Origin: Iris pallida
Taxonomy: Eukaryota > Streptophyta > Magnoliopsida > Asparagales > Iridaceae
Length of the DNA stretch: 64,000 bases
Assembly (NCBI GenBank): GCA_029216955.1
Contig: JANAVB010006999.1
Location: forward strand, 82,853-146,852
Direction: 5' to 3'
In this document: in pieces, positions 13,464-26,464 of the stretch
Layout of the letters: every line of letters starts with the position of its first letter
Numbering within the stretch: position 1 is the first letter of the stretch
Made by a program: the position numbers and the translations under genes
The notes under the pieces: generated by a model
Told to the model about the DNA's origin: nothing
The model's database searches: none
Seen by the model: only the letters and a program-made list of their open reading frames with translations

Positions 13464-16400
13464 TCCTACCCAACTTACAAGAATTTCGTCCTCGAAATTA
13501 AAAATAAGTAGGGATTGAAAAGGTCACATGGGTATATCGATGAGGAATCATCAAATCACAACGTTCAACAAAACATGAATTAAAAAATCATGATTTAGAT
13601 AAATACGAAATAATCATGGATATGGCTAATTAATGCAAGAATAAAAATGATCAAGGGTTTTAAGTAGTTCAAGATAAAACACGAGTTTAAAGAATAGAAC
13701 AGAATCGAGTAGATTAAGGGGAAAAATAATTTAGAGACTTAAGAGAGATGGTTCCTTGAGAATAGTTGTATATTGGTCGTCCAGGTTGCGGACATGATTA
13801 AGAGAACGATTTGAATCATCCTCAAGTATCAAGAATGATTAGAAGGTCGCGATAGTAGGTATGGAATCGACGAGTAGTTCAAAGCGAGGATATAGTCACC
13901 TTGGTTGGTCCATGGCTAATTATCTTGGCAATAGATGGTGGGACGACTAAAGACAACTTTGAGTCTATCTATCAAGTACAGTGTCTGGTCTTTCTAAAGT
14001 AAGTAAAGCCCACAACAAAAGAGTTCAAAGACGATGCTATTCAATACGAACTACGAGGTTCATAGGCAACAGGAATAATTCAAATGAGAGTTGTCAATGC
14101 TGTCGCGGATGAGACTCTTAGGCAAGTTTACTATGTCTTCATCCACGTAGAATAATATGTGATAAGTGAAACAAAGTGCAATAGGTTGATCAGACCATCA
14201 TGCACCGGTTCTGATTAGACAATATTTAGTGGGTGCACCCAATAAAATATGTCATAATCAAGCTTGATAACGAAATAAGCTTGCAAAACTGATGCTACAT
14301 TAGCAGCATGAGATAGTCAAATATGAGCAAGGGAGGTACTGATGAAGGAATTTTTAAATAGTCCAAGATCTTTTAAAATCGAGGCTCGTCCGAAGTGTGG
14401 ACCTATACAGTTGTCCTAGTATTTCTTCATTTATGGCTTGGTAGACCAGATAAGTTTGGGTCCTCTGAATTTATAGACTAAGTGAACTTACCAATGTGGT
14501 TCACAAGGATAAAGGTTTGTTAGGTGGTGAGGTATTCTACCCAACTTACAAGAGTTAAACTAATAGTATCATGGGACAATGGGTCAAGCAATCAAGATAA
14601 AGTACAAATTTAAGCATTTAAGGAATTTAGTATAACACAATCACATATCGGGTCGAAAGAATTGAGTCGAGGTTGAATCCCTATCCGTGGTCGAAAATAT
14701 ATCGGTATCATGGTAAAGATTATAGTTTGGCCATTTTGATTAGAAGGTCATAACATGAAAATAGTGTACAAGGAGACGTGTTTTAGTGGGACATGATATA
14801 TCTACATGAAGGTGGACTTGTCTAGGTCTTTCACATAAAATTTGTTGGAAGGAAAAGTCTAGTGTTGTGCTCCAAATATCCAAATCACGGTAAGGGACGC
14901 CAAAAGATCTAAAATAGGGAGTGGGAGTTCACGAGGTGATAATTAATACACAAAATAAGAAGATCAAGTTAAAGAATGAAATAAATTAATTAAAGAATCC
15001 ATAAAAATAATTTAGGAACACAATTTCAGAGAGAAGATAGTCTTCTAGATGAATACAGTTAAGGAACCATTAACTCATTATTCAAATTGCAATGGGTTAG
15101 AATGTCGCAATTAAAAGATCTAGAATTGAAGGAAGGTCGAGTAAGTCAAGGTAGAAATACAGTCACATAGCTTGGTAGATGACTAACAACACTGGTGTAT
15201 ATACTACTATCATGGTCATGGGTGATATGACAATTAGTGTGGAATACTTCTAACTCCTTAGGGCTACCTTGGTGGCCTACCATTAAAATTTAACTCAAGT
15301 TTCCTCCAAAAGTTTCAAAATTAAAACTTTCAAAAATAAATCAGCAAAATTTTGTATTCACTCCAAGCCGTTCAAATTCATCATAAAATTTTTAAATCAC
15401 TTCATAAATTTCAAAGCAAAATTTTATCATGTTACTACTAACATTTTCCAAAAATTTTAAATTCCACTATTTAACTCAAGATTTCATAATTTACGAATCC
15501 ATAAAAATTTCACAATCAATCAAAAATTTAAAACCCAAAAATTTTCAAACAACTATAGAAAAACTCTTAGCATATAAAAAATAATCTAAAAATTGAAGTT
15601 CAATATTTTAATGCACTTATCAACCATAATCCGACAACAACAAAAAAACGTTCGGTCTTTTCTTTTTTTTTTCTTTCTTTTTTTTCTTCAATAAACCATA
15701 CATATTTTCTAAAATCTTCATAAATAAAACTCGTTTCCTTTTTTTTTTTTTTTTACCAATTTATTGATAATCCTAATAAAAACCTTTTTACTCAAAATCT
15801 AAATAGATTTGTAAATCATAAATCACATGACACAACTTAAAATTTAAAAATCTTCCTCAAATTTTTTTTTTATATCTTTCGAAATATTTTAAACGAAAAT
15901 TTAAAAGTCGTTGCTTCCACTTAAAATTTGAAATTTAAGAAACATACTAATCGCAAGTTTTACGAGAATAAGATCTACGGCTACATTTAAAATCTAAGAT
16001 CATTTTATAAACCAAATTTATAACTGTTCAAAGGTGTATAACTATAATACAATAAATCATAAACATCAAAACTCAAAATCAAATAAATTTTATATTTGTT
16101 CAAAGATGTATATTTATCATCCAAAACTTATAAATATCACAACTCAAAAAGCAAATAAATTTTATACTTGTGCAAGGATGTATAACTATAATCCAATAAA
16201 TCATAAATATCAAATCTTGAAAATCAATCAATTTCTTAAACCAAGTATGAAATTCTATAAATCCTCTGATCTTTACTATTTAGAAATCTCAAGGTTAAAA
16301 TTTCCGTGGTAATATCCTACTTTACCAATTACTAATCATTAATCAAACTAAAAAGCCTTTTTAACTCAATTAGAGTCTTGAATGTATTCCAATTGCCAAT

Positions 16401-16677
16401 ATAACCGTTCTAGCCATGTGTTTGACCTATGAGCATATACTAGTGTAGTCATCTTTCTAGTTGACACTAAGCACGAAAATAAGAATCAACGGTAGAAAGG
16501 AATCAAGCAAGATGCAGTTCAAGGAGGTCGATTGAGAGTTCGGAATTTGAAGCCAAGGAAAGAGGTCAAGCTATATGGATGAGATTCCTAGATTCTAATC
16601 CTATATTGCAGGCTCACATCGGTACAATTACGTAACCGAAGTGACAAACTCGACCTGCATGGGCCACCACAAAAACA
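13464..16677 (-). mobile_element. family A non-autonomous internal region
   Basis: This 3.2-kb AT-rich internal domain has no recognisable retrotransposon protein. Next to the left LTR the minus strand carries TTCGAGGACGAAATTCTTG and then AGTTGGGTAGGATG, the conserved end of plant gypsy polyproteins running into the polypurine tract. A second copy of the tract motif is at about 14529-14550. At the other end, the complement of 16651-16669 is TGGTGGCCCATGCAGGTCG, 8 nt from the LTR, in the primer-binding-site position. Poly-T and AAAATTT-rich stretches fill 15300-16300. Coding sequence appears to have been replaced by AT-rich filler. Confidence 0.88.
16651..16669 (-). promoter_or_regulatory. putative primer binding site region, family A
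   Basis: The minus strand reads TGGTGGCCCATGCAGGTCG, starting with the TGG expected opposite a tRNA CCA end. It is separated from the LTR by 8 nt (complement of CAAAAACA). Near-identical motifs occupy the same place at 60778-60793 and, less one G, at 54731-54745. I cannot assign the tRNA. Confidence 0.55.
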
Positions 16678-19269
16678 TGTAACATCCCAGTCCCAAACAC
16701 TTGAGACTAGATACGTATCATGCCAGCTGTATACATACGAGTAAATATACGACTCGTATATATACATAAGCCGTAAATGTAGAAAGCCAAGACACTAAAT
16801 CTCATCCACAAAGATAAACAATAATATGAAGCAACTTTGAATTTGTCATGTACACAATAGTTGGGCGGAGACAAAGTCCACTACCAACCAAATTTAAATA
16901 TGGAAAAATATATAAGGAAAGAATTTAGCAAGCGAGAGCAAGTGACGAGTCCAAGAGCAATCATCGCGGAAGAAGAAATGGCCTTAGCTAAAGCACCTGC
17001 AAGAAACCACGAATACACACACCTGGAGAGATCACCAGGTCCTCAGAGGGACGTAACAAGACACATAATTCATGCCAATAAACTGAATAAATAAGCTCAA
17101 CAGAAAAGTATGCATGAGTAAAGGTTCCTACCCATTCTAGGTGATATGCACTTTGAGAACAACATTCTACGCAAGGGCTGTAACAGATTCACGCAAGCAA
17201 GTAATAAAGAGTGGCCAGCAAGTAGCGCTCATCCGAGACGCTATCGGCCTGGGCAGAAGGTAGTGCTCATGAGAGTCACCCTCGGCCCAGAATGTGTGTA
17301 AAAATAAAAATGTAGCCCCTACGCTAATAACTGTCCCCTCCTCCCAATGATACTATACATGTGTCGACTCCAATACACTGTTTAATCCTTAATAACTGCC
17401 AAGTCTTCTACACAAATCTATTAGCAGTTATATCCTAACGCACGGCCTGTACGCGCCAATGATCAGTCAGCATGCAAGTTCGCATCTATATTCGACTCAC
17501 AACTCACACACACTCCGTGGCACATCGTGACAGTTTATGAGATGCACTAAACCTACGGTGGTCCCTTAACTCTAAGCCAAAGGCATAAGTATAATAATTT
17601 GCATCTATATATTTTTGAAAGAACAACATAAAGAAAAAGCATACATGATATTGAGCAAAAAATTAAACAGTAAAGGCAAGGTGTCTTGCCTGAGGTTTAT
17701 GTGCAAAAGAGAATAATCCAGTAGCTCGAACCGGCAAATAAACAAAGCAAGAAAAGCCAAAACCTGCAGATGACTCCGGATGCTGCAACAAACATCACGA
17801 ACGAGTTTGGAATATAAGATATGCCTAGGAAATGCCTGTCCAAAAGTTAAATTCTGGAACAGAGGCAAAATCGTAATTTCGGGTCAAAACGATATCCGCC
17901 GTTGGACCCGCTTTGCACCGAAATGCGCGTCAGAACCTACGGTCTCTAAAGTCATCAAACTACATGTCTACGAATTTGTCTTGATGTGACGAACCCAACG
18001 GTATGTCCAATTTTGGATTCCGGTGGGCTGTGCACAAAATTGCCCGTTGAGTGGGATTGTGGGCCCGCCAAAATAGCGTCCCGATCAACGGTCTCAGAAT
18101 CGGACCAAACTTGGCTCACAGGACCGGAAAAATATTTCGAGTCCAATGGCGCAAGTTTTATCGTGATATGATGAGTGTGCACAAAGTTGTGACTTAATTT
18201 GCAAAGGATCGATACGGGATATCTCGACGGATACGCACTGATTTCGTCGCACACATGCAACAAAATCGAGTTCCGTCAGTTCCCACACGTCGGCAACATC
18301 CATACGCGCCTTTCGATGCGTATAGTGTGCGACCACGTCACCCGGTTTGTCGGGGCGCACGCCGTATCGGGTGTTTTTCCACTTTTTGAAAACAGAATTT
18401 ACAATTTTTTGGAAAACTTTAACGTGTAACTTTCTACATACTAAATGAAAAGTGAATCCAAAAGGTGCGTTACAATCTCGGTTATGTTGTCTTTGACTGT
18501 CTTCAATTAGTTTTTATGAAAGTTTAATGGACAGCGAGAAAAGTGGCCGACAAGTTGATGTTTAGAATTGGCTTTTAACGGTCCAGAAAATCTGAATTTT
18601 TGCTAACTTCGGTTCGATTTTTCGAACAAGTTAGATGGTTTTGTTAAAATCCATCTGAAGGATATCAAAGAGGGTTAAGTCTACTTTCCAGAACATTTTA
18701 TGGATCGAAAATCGGAGTTACAAGCAAAAAGTTACGTCGTAGGGAAGTAGGGTACCTCGAGTGGAAAAACTGCTCCGTGGGTGACGAAAGACTGACTTCC
18801 GATGCTCGTTCGTCGCGCACAAAACTCCATCGCTGGTGAAACGAACTCGTAGGCGAAGAGGGTATGATCTGCCACAACTTTCGTTTTGGAAGTTTATGGT
18901 TTTGAGGTTTGTGAAAAAAGATGTATTTATACCAACTTCTAACTAAACCTAATACTAATAGGTTTAATCCTAGAAAATTCCAACGGGTTGTGGTTGTGTG
19001 AGTTTGCTGCGTATGGCAGCAAGCAAGGAATTAGGTGAGGGGGCCCGCCCACGTTATGTGGGTGGGGTGTATATATATATATTTTTTTTTTTTTTTTCTT
19101 TTTCCTTTTCTTTTTTCCTTTTCCTTTTTCTTTTCTTTTTCTTTTTTTTTTCTTATTATTTCTTATTCTTTAAATCTTTTATAGATAAAACTATATATAC
19201 TCAAAAATCATTTAAATACAAATAATATTTAAATATCACATATCCACATATTTAATATATTTAATATAT

Positions 19270-19335
<66 letters not shown>

Positions 19336-19772
19336 CATCTTACAATATCAATCTTAATATTAATATATAATATCTAAATAGAATGAACATATTTTAATCT
19401 CCATGAAATAACTTAAATTATAATAAAAATAATAATCGTCGCAATGGGTGAACTTTACCGCTCACCCATGTGTGGGTCCAGAAAATTATACTATCTTGTA
19501 AAACATTATTTTATTAATAAAATATAAATTTTGTACCAAAAGTCATAATATTCAACAAGTCTCAAAATTATTTAAAAATATTTGTACACACATGAAATAT
19601 TCCTACATGGCCATCTTGGTCCCACGACATGCCTACATGGGCTTAAATTTGGTTCGGGCTGAATTGGCCAAACCGGGTCATAAAAAAATAACTAAAACCA
19701 TAAAATTTATAAATTCATTTTTAAGTCTAATAAAATAATAAAAAATAAAATTTAAAAAATAGGGGTTTTACA
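16678..19772 (-). mobile_element. family A gypsy 5' LTR
   Basis: The LTR starts TGTAACATCCCAG and ends AGGGGTTTTACA, pairing with 10361-13463. The differences I read are mostly transitions plus length changes in the poly-pyrimidine (19080-19170) and (TA)n (19266-19330) tracts, which points to a fairly recent insertion. The next five bases, 19773-19777, are CCACC, matching 10356-10360. Confidence 0.92.
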
Positions 19773-20066
19773 CCACCAATGAGCCACTTAATCTATACAT
19801 CGGTCGTTGGCAACAAGCCATTTGGACTTTACTTATGGTATTCGTAGTGATGTTATCTATCAAGCGTGATGGCTGGTATACCCTGAGCCCACTTAATCTA
19901 TATACATCGGTCGTTGGCAATGCTTTCTCTTGGTCAAATTAACTCTTGCATCAATTCGCATCGATACTTTCTCGGGTCGACGCAACTCTTCGAGTTAATG
20001 ATTTATTTGAGTCATTGTACTAGCCTTTTGAATCAGCATTCTGCTAGGACGGAGCGGGCCGTTACA
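19773..20066 (-). mobile_element. family B middle LTR, second segment, internally deleted
   Basis: After the CCACC duplication the LTR resumes with sequence matching 4991 onward, and it ends GGGCCGTTACA. About 1.2 kb corresponding to roughly 5110-6288 of the intact LTR is missing. A 35-bp stretch (19780-19811) is repeated at 19885-19920 exactly at the deletion joint. Confidence 0.85.
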
Positions 20067-22312
20067 TTATACACCACTCAGAATAAGTCTCATCCTTGAG
20101 ACTTCCTGAGTGCACGTCATCCTACCGTTCCTTAACTTATGTCGTGTGTGTATCTTAGACAATTCTATCGAATGACTTTATCCTTCGGTGGCATCGAACT
20201 ATACTCGGGTATCTTTCTAAGTTTCGTGTCACATGCGTTTGGTCAATTTCATCGAATGACCTAACCACTCATTCGAGAGTTGATGGTACTCATTCAATCG
20301 TCGTGCTTCTATGACATGGTCGCTATTGCGCGCTATCACGGGACTAAAATGGTCACATAAGATGTATTATTATTCATCAAACATGAGGGTCGTAGGCTGA
20401 GGCTAACTCACTCATTCGTTCATCTATGAGAATCTCAACATATCTACTTGCAGCTGCATTCGAGTTTATCATATCGCTAAGTCTGGATCGTGCACATATT
20501 CAAGGCGTCCCCCGAATATATACATTTTAACCATGCTTAGTGATAGCAAAGTCAGACAATCTACTCATGATAGTTTTAAATTGTCAATCGTTTTACTAAC
20601 TCGACTAAAATCGAACTCCAGTTCGTTTCGTATCATCTTATCTCAATTCTCGAGATGACCCGGTTCGTTTCTCAAGCATTCTCGTCTTACGAAATCAATA
20701 CGATACTTCTAGCGGAGTCGACCAAAGTTCAAGTAATTCTTGTCCGATCCAAAACCAAGCATTACACTATTATCAAGTACGTCTTTCCAGCAATGATTCA
20801 AATTCATTATTCCAACTTTTCTTGCACATCACCAATTTCTATCATTCATTTCGTTTGGTCTGATTCAATATCACTAACGCACACTTCCAGTTCTACGTCC
20901 TAACTCTAAGTCTTGTTGCCCCAGATCTATCGTCCATCTGAACGATTTTTTAAATTCGGTCTAACAGGTTCAATCACTCATCATAGAGTTGTCCACCTAT
21001 CCGCTAGGTCAGCTCACAAGGTTATAGTTACAACTCAAGTTTGCGGTTCATCATGCTAACTCGTTGCACGATGCTCGCCCAAATCCCATGGTCAAACCAT
21101 TATTCGTTCGTACAAAATACTTTATCCTAATTCATTTTACTCAGATTTCTAAACATCGCACAGTGTTCATCCTATTCGCATCAGGACATTCTTCGCACGG
21201 GGTCCGAGTCCGTTGCTCAACAAAATCCTAGCATATCAATATCGTACGTCCAAAACTAGCAATTGGCATAGTCTATCTCTTCAAATATATTTGATATAAT
21301 TTACCTATCCATTATATCTAATTTACGTAGTCGATCACAGGGTCTTCTAGCATAGTAATATGTCACACCCCAATCTAACGCAAGTCTAATTATCCACGGT
21401 GGACATGCAATCACCATGCCAACGCTCTCGCAGGATAATCGTCCTCATCGGTAACTCTTGCATTGAGTTTAGACTAATTCATTTTCGATATGCAGATTTT
21501 GTCTACTCAATCCTCAAGTTTACCTAACCGTCAATCACAAGTCCGAACAATCCTCGAATTTACTTTCGCATCAAACCATAGGTCGAAGCAATCCAAATTG
21601 CCATGCCCTGATCTTTCGAGTTCGATCATTCCCGCTGGACATGAATCACCATGTTAGCGCTCACGCAGAATGATCTTCCCAAATCCGATATAACGCATGT
21701 GCGAGGCTAGAGTTGCGCTCGTGCAAGACAAGATCGTCGACGTTGTGGTTATCATCGAACAATCAAAACACTTGTCTTTCATCCAAACATTCATTTCAAT
21801 CAAAATTCTAAGCATAGCATCCATCAAAACAATAACATTTTTATACGATCATCATTCCTCGAATCAGAGTACCACCGAGTTATCGTACATCGATCTTTGA
21901 TATGCCTCAATACCATCGATGATGTACATAACCTAACGATCTTCCTTTGTAAAAAAAATCCGAGTCGTGCAACATAATTCCTTAATTTACATCGTTCTAT
22001 GCTAACTTAAGTCATTTAGCAACATCTATTCCAAATCTTTAGTCATTCTCGTATCTTCAAACCAACATTTTCATGCACGTAATCTTCTAATCGTGCTATC
22101 TTCGATCTCATCTATGAGTATTTCACCTCAACTCAAGTTTCGATCCATTCGACTAAAATTCGAAGTCGCATGTACGATCCACTATGTTTCCTCAACCAAA
22201 ATATTCATTTGTTTCACCTTTGGCGAATTGTTATTCAATACCATTTTCAAATTCATACTATGCATTCACGAATTGTTTGAGCGACACTTCGTTTAGACCC
22301 TCGAATCACGAC
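20067..22312 (-). mobile_element. second family B internal region, truncated
   Basis: The sequence matches 6435 to about 8690 and 41922 to about 44090 in the same order, starting TTATACACCACTCAGAATAAG straight after an LTR end. It breaks at 22312 after the AATCACGACCA motif, so the primer binding site and outer LTR are missing. Because it directly abuts the middle LTR, the array reads LTR, internal, LTR, internal. That is the product expected from unequal recombination between LTRs. No coding sequence is seen. Confidence 0.85.
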
Positions 22313-23513
22313 CATCTTGTGGAGCTTAGCATCGTACCTATTCCGTGTTGACACGTTCGTATCGTGCACGTCGACTCCAACCAAATTGAGGCGAGTACAT
22401 CCTCTGATAGTTTTCATTACCTTGATAGTCTCTATGATATCAGTTTGTAGTGTTATGCTTGATACTTGACACGAGAGTATACGGGTTGGTATAGCTTGGA
22501 TCCCATCATGAGATGTTATTCCTGGTTATCCTGGTATACTGGTACATCATTTGTTCTTGATTATTGTTCTTGTACTTGTATGGACACTGATTCCTAAGGA
22601 GATTTACTACCCTTTTAGAGAATCTCGTGTCGTAATGTGCCATGGTTGGATCCATTATATTAGTCGGAGGATAGGAAGATATTAGGAGATTATATGATCA
22701 TACCCCTACTTACTTGTGCATAGCTCACCCTCGCCACACGTAGGGAGTAGCCTGACCTTACTTGTACTTGTACATAGCTTCCATGTATGGTCGACCTGAT
22801 TTCCAGGTTTACCTGTGCTTGTTCTTGTGCATAACCGGTCATATGGATAGCCTGATCCTAGTCCCAAGCCGATCACAAAATAAACTAATATCTCAAGGCA
22901 CTGTCTAGTAGTAGTACATGTTCTATTCCAGATTATTTTCTGCTGTTACACTGTACTCCCGATTACTTACAGTACATTATTACCATGACATGCTCACATG
23001 ATTTCCCTACTGTCAGTTCCACTTATCCATCATGTATTTCATTGCTTCCTGTTATTTATAGTTTTTTCCAATTTAATAGAACTGCTGTTAGTTTTTGTAT
23101 TTTGCTTCAATCCTGACTGATAACCATATTTTAGGAGTTGTTATGCCCCACATACTTGGACTGCAGGATGATGCTAGCTGAGATAGATTCTCGATGTTCT
23201 ATTGACCGTGAGTTTACTCCTGAGAGCTCTACGCCATTACTTCCTTATTTAAATTGTGTTTTTATTATCAAAATTGTTTCTGATACATTCTTGTCTTATA
23301 TGATCATTATAGACTCTAGTTATTTTAGTGTATTGCTATCTTTCATATTTCATATCTTCCTTAGTTGCTTGTGATTTGAGTACGTATAGTTATTATAGAT
23401 CATTTAGATGTTGAATTTGCTGGGTACTTAACAGCGCTCTACCGTCGATACTGTGACGTAGGCTGGACGTGGCCTACGTACTTGTGCTCGATATCTGGGT
23501 ACGGGTTGTGACA
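22313..23513 (+). mobile_element. truncated plus-strand gypsy LTR (3' part)
   Basis: It carries the shared LTR landmarks: GGCGAGTACATCCTCTGATAG at about 22392, CCAAGCCGATCACAA at about 22864 and the end GGGTTGTGACA at 23513. The 5' portion with U3 and TATA is missing at the 22313 breakpoint. No primer binding site follows 23513, so it may not be the true partner of the LTR at 25341; the short overlap between the two looks rather divergent. Confidence 0.65.
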
Positions 23514-25340
23514 TTTTCCCTCGAATCTTCGGATATTAGAGAAATAGAAATTAAATTTGTATTTGTTTTGTCTTTGATCATTTTCTTCCTAATCAATCGT
23601 ATGATTTTCAAAATGAATACTTTTACCTCAAGCACAGATTCTTAGACATTTCTATCATGATCAAGTTGTTTGAACTTTTGAAAAGTTCCTTGAAAAATTC
23701 TTATAGACAGAGTTTGAAAGAATATTCGATAACCTATAATGGCAAGGCAGTTGCGCACTGTTGTCACTTATTTGAATTATCGAGACTGCGGGTTTACTGC
23801 AGCCAGCAGCGCACTGGCCAGGCATGATCCCTTAGTCGAAATAATTTCAAGTAAGCATAGGTTACCGAATATTATTAAAACTAGGCCTTAATTGTTCTAT
23901 TCGATCCTTGAGTTAATATGTCGATAATGGTTATGTTATAGAGTATTCGATACCATACCATTATTTGAGTCGTAATACCAAGGATTTATTGTGGCCAGAT
24001 GTACATTAGCGAGGTATGGACTCTCGGTGAAATGACTTCAGATATGCATATGGTTTTTGAATAACATAGAGGCTATACCTTTTACTGGATTATGACTATT
24101 GATTTTTTATGATCCGCAAAATCTTGCACTCTCACTCCAAACTGAGTTGATATCCTATTTCTCATAATCGTATTATAAATAAAACTTGTAGTTCTTCCTT
24201 TCTTATCTTTTTTTCTTATTTCTATTCATCGAGTCGTCGTTTGGTTCTCCCTCATTTTAAACCTGTTACTAGATTTCAATTCCCTATTCCACTAGATTCA
24301 TAATCGCACCTAGATTATGATTCCATGATCAGGCCTACAAATTTGATTGTGCTAAAAACGATTTCGATTTGGATTATCCTTACGACTTTAAATCGCAACT
24401 AGACTATTTGATTATCTTTCGATTGTGTCAATTCACATATTCTCTAGATTTTTGACTCTGTAATCGTGCCTAAATAATCGACTTGATCGTGCCAAACAGA
24501 TTTGAATTTTGATCGTTTCTAAACGACTTTGATATTGACTAAAGTATTTTAGCTAAAGTCATAGTCGTGCCTATATTTCAAAACTCATTATTGCTAATGC
24601 TTATATTTTTATTCCAACTTTGATCATGATTATTTTCATATTCATACTCGTGCCAATTTTTAATCATCCTAGGAAAACTTGCATGATTAACCTTGATCAT
24701 GACTACATCTTAGTTGTATCTAAGTGGTTTTAACCATATTTAAACTTGACTAAATTTTGATAGTTGACCAAGCCTATAATTCCAATAGCAATTAATCGTG
24801 CCTAACGACTCATATAGCTAATCTTATTTCAATTATATCCTTGACCATTGTTACTAGACCATTTGGACTATACTTTAATCGTGTCACGTGGTATCTTTTC
24901 TTAAAGCTCGATTCTATTCGCGATCTCACTCATTTTGACCATTGATCATATCATTTCTTGATTATATTCTTAATCATGACTAATTATGCCCTTCAAAATT
25001 TCGAGGAAGAAATTTTCTAAGGTGGGAAGAATCTTCGATAGATGAATTGTCCTTGAGCCTATTGTTAGCTTTTGTGTCGAATTTTTGAGAACATTTTAGA
25101 GAATTTTAGGATTCAAACCATAGCCTAAGATTTCAACACCAAGCCATATCTATTTGCTTCTTCTATTTTCAGCCTAACAGATCAACATTCTTATTAGAGA
25201 CTTTTTCTTTTCTTTTATCTATTTGATCAATATTTTTATCATTATAAAAAAATTTCCTTCCTTTTCACCGATCCACCAAGTCTGTCTATCCTAGTGGTCC
25301 TTAAATTCGACGACGAATTTATTTCTAAGGTGGGTAGATT
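23514..25340 (+). mobile_element. non-coding gypsy internal region
   Basis: No retrotransposon protein is readable here. Two diverged copies of an approximately 180-bp unit, each starting with a TATTCGATA motif, lie at about 23730-24070. A TCGTGCC motif recurs irregularly from 24300 to 24880. The right end has the plant gypsy tail: a GACGACGAATTTATTTC-type motif at 25310-25326, then the polypurine tract AAGGTGGGTAGA (25327-25338), directly before the LTR at 25341. A second tail, TTTCGAGGAAGAAATTTTC then AAGGTGGGAAGA, is at about 25003-25031. Confidence 0.7.
25327..25338 (+). promoter_or_regulatory. polypurine tract
   Basis: AAGGTGGGTAGA precedes the LTR start TGTAACCCCAC at 25341. The identical tract precedes the D LTR at 55342, so this is the plus-strand priming site of this group. 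Confidence 0.75.
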
Positions 25341-26286
25341 TGTAACCCCACTTCCCGAATTTTTAAAATTTTATTATTTATTCTATTTTCGTATTTTGAA
25401 ATTAATCCTCTTGAAATGTATAAACATTATTTCGCTATTTTGTCATTTCAAAAACTTGTTAACGATCATGGTTTGGACGTACTAATTTATCTTGGTAAAT
25501 TTCTTTTGTCACTCTTGGAATGATAAAAGATGTCTAGAATTATTATTTTAGACTTTTAAATAATTTGATTCGAAATTGGATTTTAACTATAGGTATTTAT
25601 CAACAAAAGGGTCCCCAGGTTATTTTCAAATAGGATTTTTGAATTAATATAAATATACTCGATTATTCTGGTAGTATCAAATATTTTGATACCATTTCAG
25701 ATAATATTGAATTTTTACCACAAACTATTATGATAGTTGGTTATTTGACTACGATATGAAATTGTATTATTTAAATACTTGATAAACATTTAGTATTACC
25801 TTAAAGTGGATCGTTTATTTGATTGGAATTTGAATTCAGATGATTCGAACTACTTGATAATGTAGAATAGAATTTTTAAATAATTATAGCAATCGTTTAT
25901 AATATTGTGAATAGATTTTATTTGACTTAAATCAAATTCATGTGAAGATATACCTATTAGAATTTAAATTATTTTATAATATTGAGAATTTTTTTAAAAA
26001 TATTATTTGGAATCAGTTAAAGGATTTCGATTAGATAAACGATTGTTTTAAATTAACTATAATTATCTACTGGTAGATTTTTGACTGCAATAAATTGTGT
26101 AAAAAATTATATTTGAAATGAATCTATTCTACTTAAATAATGTCATACGAATAGAATCTCGACTAATCCCCTCATTAAATACAAAATAAGAACATATCAC
26201 CACCTCCTTCAATCCTAAATCTATTTCCTACGGCCCCATCCCCACCTATTATGGAGTGGAACCAACCCATGTCCTTTCCCTCTACC

Positions 26287-26298
26287 TATATATAAATA
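26287..26298 (+). promoter_or_regulatory. TATA box of gypsy LTR
   Basis: TATATATAAATA lies about 950 bp into the LTR and is followed by a C-rich leader. The position fits the U3/R boundary. Confidence 0.5.
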
Positions 26299-26464
26299 TA
26301 AAATAGCATATACAACAACTTATAATTTAAGCAACCACTGACATATATACCACCATGCCTTTCCAGCTATAACACCTCCATCACCGCAAGCCAACCCAAC
26401 CACCGCTAGTCCTTTCGCCACACCACGACCCAGCCACATCCATTAACGACATCGCATAACATCC

